Of a stretch of 64,000 bases of DNA, positions 56,415-64,000 are shown piece by piece. The notes under the pieces are model-generated. The model was not told where the DNA came from, searched no databases, and was given only the letters and a program-made list of their open reading frames with translations. The position numbers and the translations under genes are program-made. Source of the DNA: Pseudoxanthomonas wuyuanensis. GTDB lineage: Bacteria > Pseudomonadota > Gammaproteobacteria > Xanthomonadales > Xanthomonadaceae. The stretch covers positions 1 to 64,000 of the forward strand of contig NZ_OCND01000004.1 of assembly GCF_900215535.1 (NCBI RefSeq). Reading direction: 5' to 3'. Each line of letters starts with the position of its first letter. Position 1 is the first letter of the stretch.

Positions 56415-56691
56415 GGCTGCCGGAAGTTCAGGTCTAGCGCGCACCGGAGGCAGCGCATAGGCGTGGGGTAAAGACCAGCCGCGCCGTTCTGGCCGACGCA
56501 GGCGGTCAATCAGGAACCGGCCGGATCGCAGGGTGTCCGTTCCCTGCCGCTTTGCGCGTGAAGATCCGATGCCAGTGCAGTGCGCAGGGGGCCACACCAA
56601 GGCCTGTCGATGCCGTGGACAGATTGCCCGTCCCCAACGTGCCGGCAGGCTCTGGCCAGGTTGCAACCCTTCCTTTCCAAGGAGTCCTGCC

Positions 56692-57939
56692 ATGAAACCG
56701 CCGCTCGTCGCCGTCCTGGCGACCGCACTATGCCTGTCGCTGACCGCCTGCCCATCGCAGCAGCCTGCCGCCAGCACGGCCGACATTCCACAACCACGCC
56801 AGGACGCGCCTGCCGCCATCGCCGAGCCGCTGGTGGATCTGGAGCAACTGGCGCAGCGGCTGGTCGCCAATGCCGCGGTCAAGGAAGGCGATACGGTGAT
56901 GATCAGCGGTCGCGGCCAGGATGCCGTGCTGATGGAAAACATCGCGGTGCAGGTCCGCCGCAAGGGCGCCTTCCCGCTGGTCGCCTACAGCAGCGACCGC
57001 CTGAGCAAGCGGTTGTTCTTCGACGTGCCGGAACAGTACGACACGCAGCCGGACGCCTTGGGGCTGGCGTTGGCCAAGGTATTCGATGTCGGCATCACGC
57101 TCAACAACGGCACCAGCGAAAATCTGTTCGAGGATGCCGATCCGGGCCGGGTCGCCGCACGCAGCCAGGCCGGCGAAGCGGTCAGCCAGGCCTTCTTCAA
57201 CAACAACGTACGGATGCTGGAAGTCGGCAACGGGCTCTACCCCACCGCCTGGCGCGCCCAGCGCATGGGCATGCCGGAAGCCGAACTGGCAAGGATGTTC
57301 TGGGACGGCGTGAATCTGGACTACAGCGAACTGCAGGCGCGCGGCGCGCAGGTAAAGGCGGCGCTGGCGGCCGGCAACGAGCTGCACATCACCCATCCCA
57401 ACGGCACCGACTTCAAGGTCAAAGTGAAAGGGCGGCCGGTGATGGTCAGCGACGGCATCCTCTCGGAGGACGACATCAAGCAGGGCGGCGCGGCCGTTGC
57501 GGTCTATCTGCCGGCCGGCGAGGTATACACCACCCCGGTGCCGGGCAGCGGCAACGGCCGCATCGTCAGCACCCGCGACTACTTCCGCGGTCAGGCCATC
57601 GACAATCTCACCGTGGGCGTGGCCGACGGCAAGGTGACTTCGCTGACCGGTTCCGGCCCTGGATTTGCCGGTATGAAGGCCGAGTACGACGCCGTTGCCG
57701 ACGAACGCAAGAACCTGTTCGGATTCGTCGACCTGGGCATCAATCCCAACATCAGACTGCCGGCCGGCAGCCTGGTCGGCAACTGGGTGCCCGCCGGTGC
57801 CGTCACCGTCGGCGCCGGCAGCAATGTCTGGGCCGGCGGCGACAATTCGGTTGCCTACGGCCTGACGCTGTTCCTGCCCGGCAGCACGGTCACGCTGGAC
57901 GGCAAGACCATCGTCGAAAATGGCGTCCTCAAGCTATAG
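56692..57939 (+). CDS. M29-like (thermophilic aminopeptidase family) lipoprotein, catalysis doubtful
   Basis: A 415-residue protein. Signal peptide with lipobox LSLTACPS (Cys near 20), so anchored in the envelope, unlike cytoplasmic M29 enzymes. The domain (about 45-415) has the M29-like DTVMISGRGQDAVLMENIAV, VYLPAGEVYTTPVPGS (the position of the first Glu ligand) and NVDLGINPN-like FVDLGINPN. The second-half His and Asp ligands of M29 peptidases are not evident: there is no His after about residue 244. The start has AAGGAG seven bases upstream. Call rests on partial motif memory. Confidence 0.7.
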   Translation: MKPPLVAVLATALCLSLTACPSQQPAASTADIPQPRQDAPAAIAEPLVDLEQLAQRLVANAAVKEGDTVMISGRGQDAVLMENIAVQVRRKGAFPLVAYSSDRLSKRLFFDVPEQYDTQPDALGLALAKVFDVGITLNNGTSENLFEDADPGRVAARSQAGEAVSQAFFNNNVRMLEVGNGLYPTAWRAQRMGMPEAELARMFWDGVNLDYSELQARGAQVKAALAAGNELHITHPNGTDFKVKVKGRPVMVSDGILSEDDIKQGGAAVAVYLPAGEVYTTPVPGSGNGRIVSTRDYFRGQAIDNLTVGVADGKVTSLTGSGPGFAGMKAEYDAVADERKNLFGFVDLGINPNIRLPAGSLVGNWVPAGAVTVGAGSNVWAGGDNSVAYGLTLFLPGSTVTLDGKTIVENGVLKL

Positions 57940-58018
57940 CCAGCAAGCTGTCGACCACGGCCCGGACCGGAAAAATCAGGCCGCAAGTCACACTCTGCGC
58001 CTGTTCGGTCCGCAGCGT

Positions 58019-58051
58019 AAAAACAGCCTGGGCCGGCCCCTGGCTGTTTTT
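58019..58051 (+). terminator. Rho-independent terminator after the M29-like gene
   Basis: Stem AAAAACAGCC / GGCTGTTTTT with a GC-rich inner part, 79 bases after the stop codon. Confidence 0.8.
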
Positions 58052-58122
58052 GCGCAGGCCGTTCATTGCGGCGCGCGTGCGCTTGCTAGAATCCGGGCTC
58101 TTCAACGCTCCGGAACCCGCTG

Positions 58123-60141
58123 ATGCCGTCTCTGCGTAATGCGCTTGGCAAACCCGCCCTTCTTTCCCTGGCCCTGGCCGTCGTCCTGATCGCTCCGGAC
58201 GCCGTCGCGCAGAAGAAGCGCGCCGCGCGCGCGCCGGCGGTGACGCCGGAATGCAGCGACTTCTACAGCGCCACCAACGCCGACTGGCTGAAGGCGCATC
58301 CGGCCATCGCCAGCGGCGCCTCGGTCTCGGTGCTGGGCGAGTTGCGCGAGCGTACGCTGCAACAACAGCGGGATCTGCTGGACGCGGCGATGCGCGCGCC
58401 GCAGGGCAATGTGCAGAAGCTGCTGGGCGACTTCTGGGCCAGCGGCCTGGATGAAGCGGCGGTGGAAGCCGACGGCGCCAACCCGATCGCCCCGCTACTG
58501 GGCCGCATCAATGCCATCAAGCGCGCCAAGGACGTCGCCCCGGCGATCGCCGCGCTGCACCAGGTCGGCATCCCGGTGGTCTTCAACTTCAGCCCCGATG
58601 TCGATCTGCAGCACCTGGACCGCCACATCGGCTATTTCATGCAGGGCGGACTGGGACTGTCCGACCCGGCCTACTACACCAGCGCCGACGCCGAAGCGCG
58701 CGACCTGCTTGGCCGCTACCGCGGCTACGTCAAGCAGATCCTCGCCCTGACCGGCACCGCGCAGGACAAGCTGGATGCCGAGTCGCAGCTGGTCATCGAT
58801 CTGGAAACCCGGCTGGCGCAGGTGTCCAAGCCGCTGGCCGATCTGCGCAGCCCGTTCGCCAACTACGCCCCGGTCGCGACCAAGGACCTGGGCAAGCAAT
58901 ACCGCAACCTGCAGCTGGATGCGTTCCTGAAAGCGCAGGGCGTCAGCGACGACACCGTGTCGATGGCCGACCCGGCGCTGTTCAAGCAGGCCGACAGCCT
59001 GATTGCCGGACTCAAGCCGGAACAATGGAAGGCCTATCTGCGCTGGCGCGTCGGCGACGCGATGGCGCCCTACCTGGCGCGCCCCTTCCGCGATGCCGAG
59101 TTCGAATTCCGCGGCCGGGTGCTGCGCGGCCAGACCGCGCCGGCGCCGCGCTGGCAGCAGGTGCTGGATGCGATCAACCTGGCGGCCGGGCCCATGCTGG
59201 GCCGCGAATACGCGGCGCGTTTCGTGCCTGAGGAGCACAAGCGCCGCGCCGAGCAGATCGCCCAGCAAACCCGCGACGCGCTGGGCCGCGGCATCGAGCG
59301 CAACGCCTGGATGAGCGCCACGGCCAAGGCCGAAGCCAAGGCCAAGCTGGAAAAGCTGAAGATCGAAGTCAGCACCCCGCGCCGCGACCTGGATTACAGC
59401 GTGCAGCCGATGGGCCGCGGCAGTTTCGGCGGCAACATGCTGATCGCCTCGACCTGGCGCCATCGCGAGGAAATGAAGCGCATCGGCAAGGGCAACGCCG
59501 ACCGCCGCTGGGATGTGCTGCCGCAGCAGCCTGCGCTGGCCTACGACATCGCCCAGAACCGCCTGATCGTCACCGCCGCCGTGTTGCAGAACGAAGTCTT
59601 CGACGCCCGCCAACCGGCGGCGGTCCAGTACGGTTCGTTCGGCGCCCTGGTCGGCCACGAACTCAGCCGCGGTTTCGACAACAAGGGCCGCATGGTCGAT
59701 GCCAAGGGCGAGCTGCGCGACTGGTGGACCGGCGAAGACATGCGCGCCTGGGAAACGCTGGGCGCCCGCGTGGCGGCCCAATACGACGCTTACGCCTACC
59801 CCGAACTGGGCCCGGTCAAGGTCAACGGCAAGCTGACCCAGGACCAGAACATGGCCGACCTGTCCGGCGTGGAACTGGCCTGGGAAGCGTTTGCCACCGC
59901 CGACCCGCAGGCCGCAGCCACCGGCAGGCAGGATTTCTACAAGGCCTGGGCGCGCCTGTGGGCGCAACGCCTGTCCAAGACCGATGCCGCGCAGCGGGTC
60001 AGCACCGATTCGCATGCGCCTGGGCAATGGCGCGCCAACGGTCCGCTGGTCAACCTGCCCGCGTTTGCCGAGGCATTCAGCTGCAAACCGGGCCAGCCGA
60101 TGCAGCTCAAGGAAACCGATCAGGTCAAACTCTGGCGCTGA
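58123..60141 (+). CDS. M13 peptidase homologue lacking zinc ligands (pseudo-peptidase)
   Basis: A 672-residue protein with a cleavable signal peptide (1-29, cut after AVA) and the full M13 fold. The N-terminal CSDFYSATNADWLKAHP and C-terminal SCKPGQPMQL match its neighbour. But the zinc motif is GHELSRGFDNKG instead of GHExxHGFD: the second His is Arg. The GENxAD segment is DQNMADLSG: Glu is Gln. The first Met codon after the promoter gap has no clear Shine-Dalgarno. The reading frame is intact and full length, so this looks like a maintained inactive paralogue rather than decay. Confidence 0.92.
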   Translation: MPSLRNALGKPALLSLALAVVLIAPDAVAQKKRAARAPAVTPECSDFYSATNADWLKAHPAIASGASVSVLGELRERTLQQQRDLLDAAMRAPQGNVQKLLGDFWASGLDEAAVEADGANPIAPLLGRINAIKRAKDVAPAIAALHQVGIPVVFNFSPDVDLQHLDRHIGYFMQGGLGLSDPAYYTSADAEARDLLGRYRGYVKQILALTGTAQDKLDAESQLVIDLETRLAQVSKPLADLRSPFANYAPVATKDLGKQYRNLQLDAFLKAQGVSDDTVSMADPALFKQADSLIAGLKPEQWKAYLRWRVGDAMAPYLARPFRDAEFEFRGRVLRGQTAPAPRWQQVLDAINLAAGPMLGREYAARFVPEEHKRRAEQIAQQTRDALGRGIERNAWMSATAKAEAKAKLEKLKIEVSTPRRDLDYSVQPMGRGSFGGNMLIASTWRHREEMKRIGKGNADRRWDVLPQQPALAYDIAQNRLIVTAAVLQNEVFDARQPAAVQYGSFGALVGHELSRGFDNKGRMVDAKGELRDWWTGEDMRAWETLGARVAAQYDAYAYPELGPVKVNGKLTQDQNMADLSGVELAWEAFATADPQAAATGRQDFYKAWARLWAQRLSKTDAAQRVSTDSHAPGQWRANGPLVNLPAFAEAFSCKPGQPMQLKETDQVKLWR

Positions 60142-60157
60142 GTTTGGGCCTGGCAAG

Positions 60158-60191
60158 AAAAAACGGCGCGGTTGTCCGCGCCGTTTTTTTT
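60158..60191. terminator. Strong terminator after the second M13 gene
   Basis: Perfect stem AAAAAACGGCGCGG / CCGCGCCGTTTTTT, loop TTGT, eight T in all. It sits between the M13 gene and a repeat element. Confidence 0.92.
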
Positions 60192-60594
60192 GGTTCTTCT
60201 CTCAAGTGAGGGAGGGTGGCGACCCAGGCAGACGGCTTGTGTGCGTGCTTCGGAAGCAGGCGTCGTCCCGACCGGGGCATGCTCCCCGGCTCGGTCAGCC
60301 ATCCCTGGCTGACTCGCCGCCGCAAGCCATCCCTGGCCTGCTGTCCGCATACCCCGGTCGGGACGCCACATTGGCGATTCATTGTTGCCGCTTCCATTGC
60401 CCGTCACCGAAGCGCCGACGGCCACGTCAGGCGGAGCCGTGTCCTGGTGGCCGGAGGCTGCGCAGAGCGCGCCATGGATGGCGCGCGCCCGAGTCAGGGC
60501 AGGAGCCCTGACCGAGGGAAAAGCGGCTCCCGGCCGCCGGGATACGGCGCCCCTCCGAAGCACGCACGAGCGACCCGGTAATGCCTCCCCTCAC
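60192..60594. mobile_element. Multi-hairpin repeat with GGTTCTTCTC end (type 2)
   Basis: Occupies most of the 457-base gap between convergent M13 and rhomboid genes. Left end GGTTCTTCTCTCAAGTGAGG (60192-60211) shares its first 16 bases with the type 1 repeats. Inverted pairs: GTGAGGGAGG / CCTCCCCTCAC at the ends; GTGTGCGTGCTTCGG / CCGAAGCACGCAC; and GTCCCGACCGGGGCATGC / GCATACCCCGGTCGGGAC. No coding capacity. Confidence 0.6.
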
Positions 60595-60598
60595 ATTT

Positions 60599-61261
60599 TT
60601 ACTTGACCACCCGCATCCGCGGCGGCCCGCGCCGCTTGCCGCCGAACGGCGGCTGGCCGCGCCAGTAGCGGATCAGCAACCAGCCGAACAGCATGCCGCC
60701 CAGGTGGGCGAAATGCCCCACGCCCGGCTGCCAGCCGGTCACGCCGAACAGCAACGCCATCGCACCGTAGATGATGACCAGCGTACGCGCGCGAATTTCC
60801 ACCGGAATCGGGAAGATGATCATGCGCTGATTGGGAAACAGCATGCCGTAGCCCAGCAGCAGTCCGAACACGCCGCCGGAAGCGCCCAGCGACGAATACA
60901 CCATGCCGCCGCCGGAAAGGATCCACGACGTCACCAGCAACTGGCACAGATTGGCGCCGACCAGGCAGACCAGGTAATAGGTCAGAAAGCGCTTCTCGCC
61001 CCAGGTCGCCTCCAGCGGCGAGCCGAAGATCCACAGCGCCAGCATGTTGAACAGCAGATGGCTGAAGTTGCCATGCATGAAGCCGCTGGTCAGCAACTGC
61101 CACGGCATGAACGAATATCCTGCCGCGTCATAGCCGGAGAAATTCAGCGGCCACAACGCGAACGGTTCGGTCACCGCCGGCGCCAGGAACATCTGCAGCA
61201 GGAACACCGCGACATTGGCGATCAGCAGCGCCTGGGTCACCGGGAGGAGTCTTGGAAACAT
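60599..61261 (-). CDS. Rhomboid family intramembrane serine protease
   Basis: A 220-residue protein with six membrane helices. Catalytic Ser in SLGASGGVFGLLLGYG (near 125-140) and His in GHFAHLGGM (near 181-189). HGNFSHLLFNMLALWIFG is the conserved helix-2 region. Basic tail. It cleaves membrane proteins within the lipid bilayer; substrates unknown. Start ATG 61261. Confidence 0.94.
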   Translation of the reverse strand: MFPRLLPVTQALLIANVAVFLLQMFLAPAVTEPFALWPLNFSGYDAAGYSFMPWQLLTSGFMHGNFSHLLFNMLALWIFGSPLEATWGEKRFLTYYLVCLVGANLCQLLVTSWILSGGGMVYSSLGASGGVFGLLLGYGMLFPNQRMIIFPIPVEIRARTLVIIYGAMALLFGVTGWQPGVGHFAHLGGMLFGWLLIRYWRGQPPFGGKRRGPPRMRVVK

Positions 61262-61352
61262 GGGGTCAGTCCGCTTCGGTAGACCGATAGGATAACCAGA
61301 GCGAATGAATAGGGGCAGGAACGAGGAGTGAGGAGTGAGGCGCGGGGCTGCC

Positions 61353-61691
61353 TTACCCGGCGCCCGGCCCCCACAGCGCTTCGTCCAGGTCCGGTGCGGG
61401 TTTGACCCGGCGCACGCGGCCGTTCTCTACCCGCACGCCCTCGGCGCGCAGGCGCTGGGACTGTTCGCGGAAACCGCGCGACCCTTCCGGGAATGCGATG
61501 CGGCCGTCGGAACGGAGCACCCGATACCAGGGCAGGTCGGGTTCGTCGTGGTTGCCCAGAACGCGCGCCACCAGCCGCGCCCGGCCAGGCAATCCTGCTC
61601 GCTGGGCCACCTCGCCGTAACCGGCCACCTGCCCGCGCGGGATGGCGCGTATCGCGGCCAGGATGCGTTGTTCGGAAGACTTGGCGGTCAT
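61353..61691 (-). CDS. Alkyltransferase-like protein (MGMT family, Trp in place of Cys)
   Basis: A 112-residue protein of the O6-alkylguanine family. The Cys of PCHR is Trp (LPWYRVLRSDGRIAFP, near 53-68), the mark of ATL proteins, which bind O6-alkylguanine lesions without repairing them and route them to nucleotide excision repair. IPRGQVAGYGEVAQRAGLPG, near 17-36, is the DNA-binding helix-turn-helix. The family more often has PWHRV; Tyr here is a small variation. ATG 61691. Confidence 0.9.
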   Translation of the reverse strand: MTAKSSEQRILAAIRAIPRGQVAGYGEVAQRAGLPGRARLVARVLGNHDEPDLPWYRVLRSDGRIAFPEGSRGFREQSQRLRAEGVRVENGRVRRVKPAPDLDEALWGPGAG

Positions 61692-61732
61692 TGGGGATTA
61701 GCATAGCGGTCCCGATGTACCGGAGCACGTCC

Positions 61733-62143
61733 ATGCAGAACTTCGAGCAAATCCGCGGCCATCTGCATACCGCAGGTTACAAGGTAACCATGCAGGAGCC
61801 TTACGTGGCCTGCGTGGAGCTGTCGCTGGGCAACGGCCGCCGCCACCAGCAGATTTTTCTTTCCGAACTGGGCAATGACGACGAACGCAGCTACCTGCGC
61901 GCCAGCACGGTCATCGCGCCGATTACCGGCATCGATGCGCGCCGTGCGCTGACGTTCAACTGGCAAAGCAGCGTCGGCTACCTGGCCATCGGCGACCTGG
62001 ACGGCGTGCCCTACCTGCAGCTATGCGAAAACCGCCCCTATGACGGCCTGACCCCGGCCGAGATAGACCGTCTGGTGCTTGAAATCGGCGGCCTGGGCGA
62101 CAGCATGGAACGCGCGCTGTCGGCCGAGGGCGATTTGCTGTGA
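61733..62143 (+). CDS. Conserved hypothetical protein, 136 residues
   Basis: I do not recognise a named family; the fold pattern of alternating strands and a C-terminal helix is compatible with a YbjN-like sensory/chaperone fold, but this is a guess. It is soluble, acidic (SELGNDDERSYL, LDGVPYLQLCE), with no signal peptide. The start at 61733 has GGAG eight bases upstream; an in-frame ATG six codons earlier is possible. Divergent from the alkyltransferase-like gene. Confidence 0.65.
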   Translation: MQNFEQIRGHLHTAGYKVTMQEPYVACVELSLGNGRRHQQIFLSELGNDDERSYLRASTVIAPITGIDARRALTFNWQSSVGYLAIGDLDGVPYLQLCENRPYDGLTPAEIDRLVLEIGGLGDSMERALSAEGDLL

Positions 62144-62149
62144 GGCTGG

Positions 62150-62238
62150 AAATAGGGAACCGGGAATAGAAAATCGTCAAAACGCGCAAGCGGATGTCTT
62201 CTGCGCTTTTACGATTCCCGATTTTCCATTCCCTATTC
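62150..62238. repeat. GGGAATAGGGAACC inverted repeat near pit
   Basis: Left arm ATAGGGAACCGGGAATAG (62152-62169); right arm CGATTCCCGATTTTCCATTC (62213-62232) and CCTATTC. Placed between convergent 61733-62143 and the pit gene. Same family as the elements at 4163, 19063 and 24532. The centre contains CGTCAAAACGCGCAAG, then a copy TGCGCTTTTACG in reverse. Confidence 0.75.
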
Positions 62239-62243
62239 TCGCG

Positions 62244-63362
62244 TTACGCCCAACCAAGCGCCTCCAGCAGGCGCAACAGGCCATAGGCGATGCCGCCGGC
62301 CGCGGGAATGGTCAGGATCCAGGCCCAGATGATGCGTTCCACCACGCTGAATTTCAGCGCGCGCGGATTCTTGGCAAAGCCCACGCCCATGATGGCGGTG
62401 GAGATGCTGTGCGTGGTCGAGACCGGCATGCCGAAATGCGCCGCCACGGTCAGGATGGTGGCAGAACTGGTTTCTGCCGCAAAACCGTTGATCGGATGCA
62501 GTTTGACCATCTTGTGGCCGAGGGTCTTGATGATCTTCCAACCGCCCGAAGCGGTGCCCAGCGCCATCACGATTGCGCAGGTGATGATGATCCACAGCGC
62601 GATGTCCTGCTCGCTGTTGCCCGGATGCAGGAACGCCAGCCAGCCGGGCAGATCGTCCAGCGCTCCGCTGGCTTCTGCGCCGAACAGGGTCAGCGCAATG
62701 ATGCCCATGGTCTTCTGCGCATCGTTGTGGCCATGCGCGTAACCCATGTAGGCCGCCGACAGAATCTGCGCCTTGCCGAAGAACGTATTGACCCAGCGCG
62801 GACGCGCCATCCGCGCCAGTACGCCGCCGGCCCGGCTCATCACGCTGATCAGCGCCCACAGCAGCAGCATCACCGCAATGCCAAGCAGGAAGCCGGCAAT
62901 CGGCGAGCTGATCATCGGCAGCACCACCTTCCACAGGACACCCTTGTTCTTGGTCCAGTCGCCTACCGTTTCCGACCAGATCAACGCGCCCCAGTCGTTG
63001 TGCGCCGCCGCCAGCGCAGCCCCGCAGAGCCCGCCGATCAGCGCATGCGAGGAAGACGACGGCAGTCCCTTCCACCAGGTGATCAGATTCCAGGCGATGC
63101 CGCCCAGCAAGGCGCACAGGATCACCTGCGAAGTCACTTCGACCACGTTGGTGTCGACCAGGCCGGAGGCAATGGTCTTGGCCACCGCGGTGCCGGTCAG
63201 CGCGCCGATCAGGTTCATGCCCGCGGCCAGCATCACCGCCTGTCCGGGCGACAGCACCTTGGTCGCGACCACGGTGGCGATGGAGTTGGCGGTGTCGTGA
63301 AAGCCGTTGATGAACTCGAAGACGAGCGCGGCGAAGATGACGACCAGGACCAGGGTCAGCAT
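62244..63362 (-). CDS. pit: Inorganic phosphate transporter (PiT family)
   Basis: Low-affinity phosphate/proton or metal-phosphate symporter. The protein has 372 residues, with about ten membrane helices. Family repeats: FINGFHDTANSIATVVAT (near 17-34) and AYMGYAHGHNDAQKTMG, and SSSSHALIGG and VSTTHSISTAIMG. A short intracellular loop compared with E. coli PitA. Start ATG 63362, ten bases after the DUF47 gene stop: a two-gene operon. Confidence 0.95.
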   Translation of the reverse strand: MLTLVLVVIFAALVFEFINGFHDTANSIATVVATKVLSPGQAVMLAAGMNLIGALTGTAVAKTIASGLVDTNVVEVTSQVILCALLGGIAWNLITWWKGLPSSSSHALIGGLCGAALAAAHNDWGALIWSETVGDWTKNKGVLWKVVLPMISSPIAGFLLGIAVMLLLWALISVMSRAGGVLARMARPRWVNTFFGKAQILSAAYMGYAHGHNDAQKTMGIIALTLFGAEASGALDDLPGWLAFLHPGNSEQDIALWIIITCAIVMALGTASGGWKIIKTLGHKMVKLHPINGFAAETSSATILTVAAHFGMPVSTTHSISTAIMGVGFAKNPRALKFSVVERIIWAWILTIPAAGGIAYGLLRLLEALGWA

Positions 63363-63372
63363 GCAGCCGTCC

Positions 63373-63999
63373 TCAACTGTTCTTGAGCACGATCTGGTAG
63401 GCCACCACGCCCGCTTCGCGGCAGCGGTCGATGGCCTTTTCCAGGATCTCGAAGAACTCCTTGAGCAGGAACATCTGCAGGTTGTCCAGGCGCCCGGAAT
63501 AGATGTCGCGGTAAAGCTCCAGCATCAGCCGGTCGGCCTCGTTCTCCAGCGCGCGCAGCTTCTCGTTCAACGCGGTCATCCGGTCGATGTTCATCTTCTT
63601 CAGCTCGTGGACCATGTCCACGACCACCGCCGCCGCCTGCTCCAACATCGCCGCGCGCGGGGCGAAATCGATGCCGTGCAGATGCTGCAGGGCCAGCGAA
63701 TAGCGGTCGGCGAACTTCTCGACCTGCTTGGGAATCTTGTACAGCGCCGAACCCAGCGACTCGATGTCCTCGCGCTCGATCGGGGTGATGAAGCTGTCCA
63801 CCAGCGCCTGTCCGATCTTCTCCGAGGCGGTGCGCTCCCGCAGCCGCGCCAGCTTGAAGGCATCCAGCGCCGGCTGGCGGTCGCTTTCCTTCATCATGGC
63901 GTGCAGCGCCTGGGTACTGTCGTAGGCGGCCTTGGCGGCCTCATCCAGCAAGGTGTAGAACTGCTGGCCGGAACCGAAAATCGTCTGCAGCGAAAACAT
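63373..63999 (-). CDS. DUF47 (PhoU-like) regulator of the Pit transporter
   Basis: A 208-residue, all-helical PhoU-like protein. It starts MFSLQTIFGSGQQFYTLLDE and has EREDIESLGSALYKIPKQVE, the E/D-rich metal-binding motif (near 77-90), and NEADRLMLELYRDIY. DUF47 proteins bind divalent metals and control Pit-type transporters. It lies immediately upstream of pit. The ORF is complete at the window edge; the ATG is at 63997-63999. Confidence 0.93.
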   Translation of the reverse strand: MFSLQTIFGSGQQFYTLLDEAAKAAYDSTQALHAMMKESDRQPALDAFKLARLRERTASEKIGQALVDSFITPIEREDIESLGSALYKIPKQVEKFADRYSLALQHLHGIDFAPRAAMLEQAAAVVVDMVHELKKMNIDRMTALNEKLRALENEADRLMLELYRDIYSGRLDNLQMFLLKEFFEILEKAIDRCREAGVVAYQIVLKNS

Positions 64000-64000
64000 C

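Noticed and set aside
1..64000. CRISPR arrays, rRNA, tRNA, prophage or intact IS transposase
   Set aside because: None seen. The tandem array at 27708 has 7-bp units with no spacers, and the mobile elements lack transposase genes.

Overview
The window is one contiguous, GC-rich piece of a bacterial chromosome. It reads as a gammaproteobacterium of the Xanthomonadaceae/Lysobacteraceae (Xanthomonas, Lysobacter, Pseudoxanthomonas, Luteimonas group). The reasons are the bamA-lpxD-fabZ-lpxA-lpxB-rnhB-dnaE-accA order with no skp between bamA and lpxD, the tilS/xseB/ispA block, paired secreted M13 peptidases, DUF885 and PhoX-type secreted proteins, and several families of palindromic intergenic repeats including a GTAGGAGCG-type palindrome. 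Genus cannot be fixed from the sequence alone. No rRNA, tRNA, CRISPR array, prophage or intact transposase gene was found.

Layout. 1-11754: outer-membrane and lipid A block, all on plus. It holds the end of bamA, then lpxD-fabZ-lpxA-lpxB-rnhB (mostly joined by 4-bp ATGA overlaps), a small unknown gene, dnaE and accA. 11861-13616: a signal-peptidase-like protein lacking both catalytic residues, a TPR membrane protein and a small membrane protein. 13819-16326: tilS, xseB, ispA. 16513-26822: minus-strand DUF4870 protein and pmbA, plus-strand darP, then the minus-strand operon maf-rng-yhdP-tldD. PmbA and TldD form one metalloprotease. 26955-28654: SIMPL protein and a TonB-like protein. 28843-37394: minus-strand leuS-lptE-holA-nadD-rsfS and, separated from it by a repeat-laden plus-strand cassette with a Tat-exported PhoX-family protein, rlmH. 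37501-46731: amidohydrolase, DUF998 protein, CnoX, hotdog protein, unknown membrane-anchored protein, DUF502 protein, queuosine-precursor transporter, DUF885 lipoprotein-like hydrolase, alpha-carbonic anhydrase. 46953-53808: FAD oxidoreductase, a LysM/FecR protein overlapping a CHASE2-GGDEF diguanylate cyclase, and a beta-CASP metallo-beta-lactamase. 54247-60141: two M13 peptidase homologues flanking an M29-like protein. 60599-63999: rhomboid, alkyltransferase-like protein, a small unknown, and the Pit phosphate transporter with its DUF47 partner.

The most unusual content is of two kinds. First, enzyme homologues that appear to have lost catalytic residues: the LepB-like protein (Ser to Asn, Lys to Gln), the second M13 protein (HExxH to HELSR and the downstream Glu ligand to Gln) and probably the M29-like protein (no histidine in its C-terminal half). 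Second, dense non-coding repeats that touch genes. There are two copies of a 267-bp MITE with 26-bp inverted ends, one nested in a larger multi-hairpin repeat whose second copy supplies the empty site. There is also a dispersed GGGAATCGGGAAT-type inverted repeat that has become the N-terminus of LpxB and the C-terminus and stop codon of DarP. Finally, the end of the larger repeat abuts the rlmH start codon and supplies its likely ribosome-binding region.
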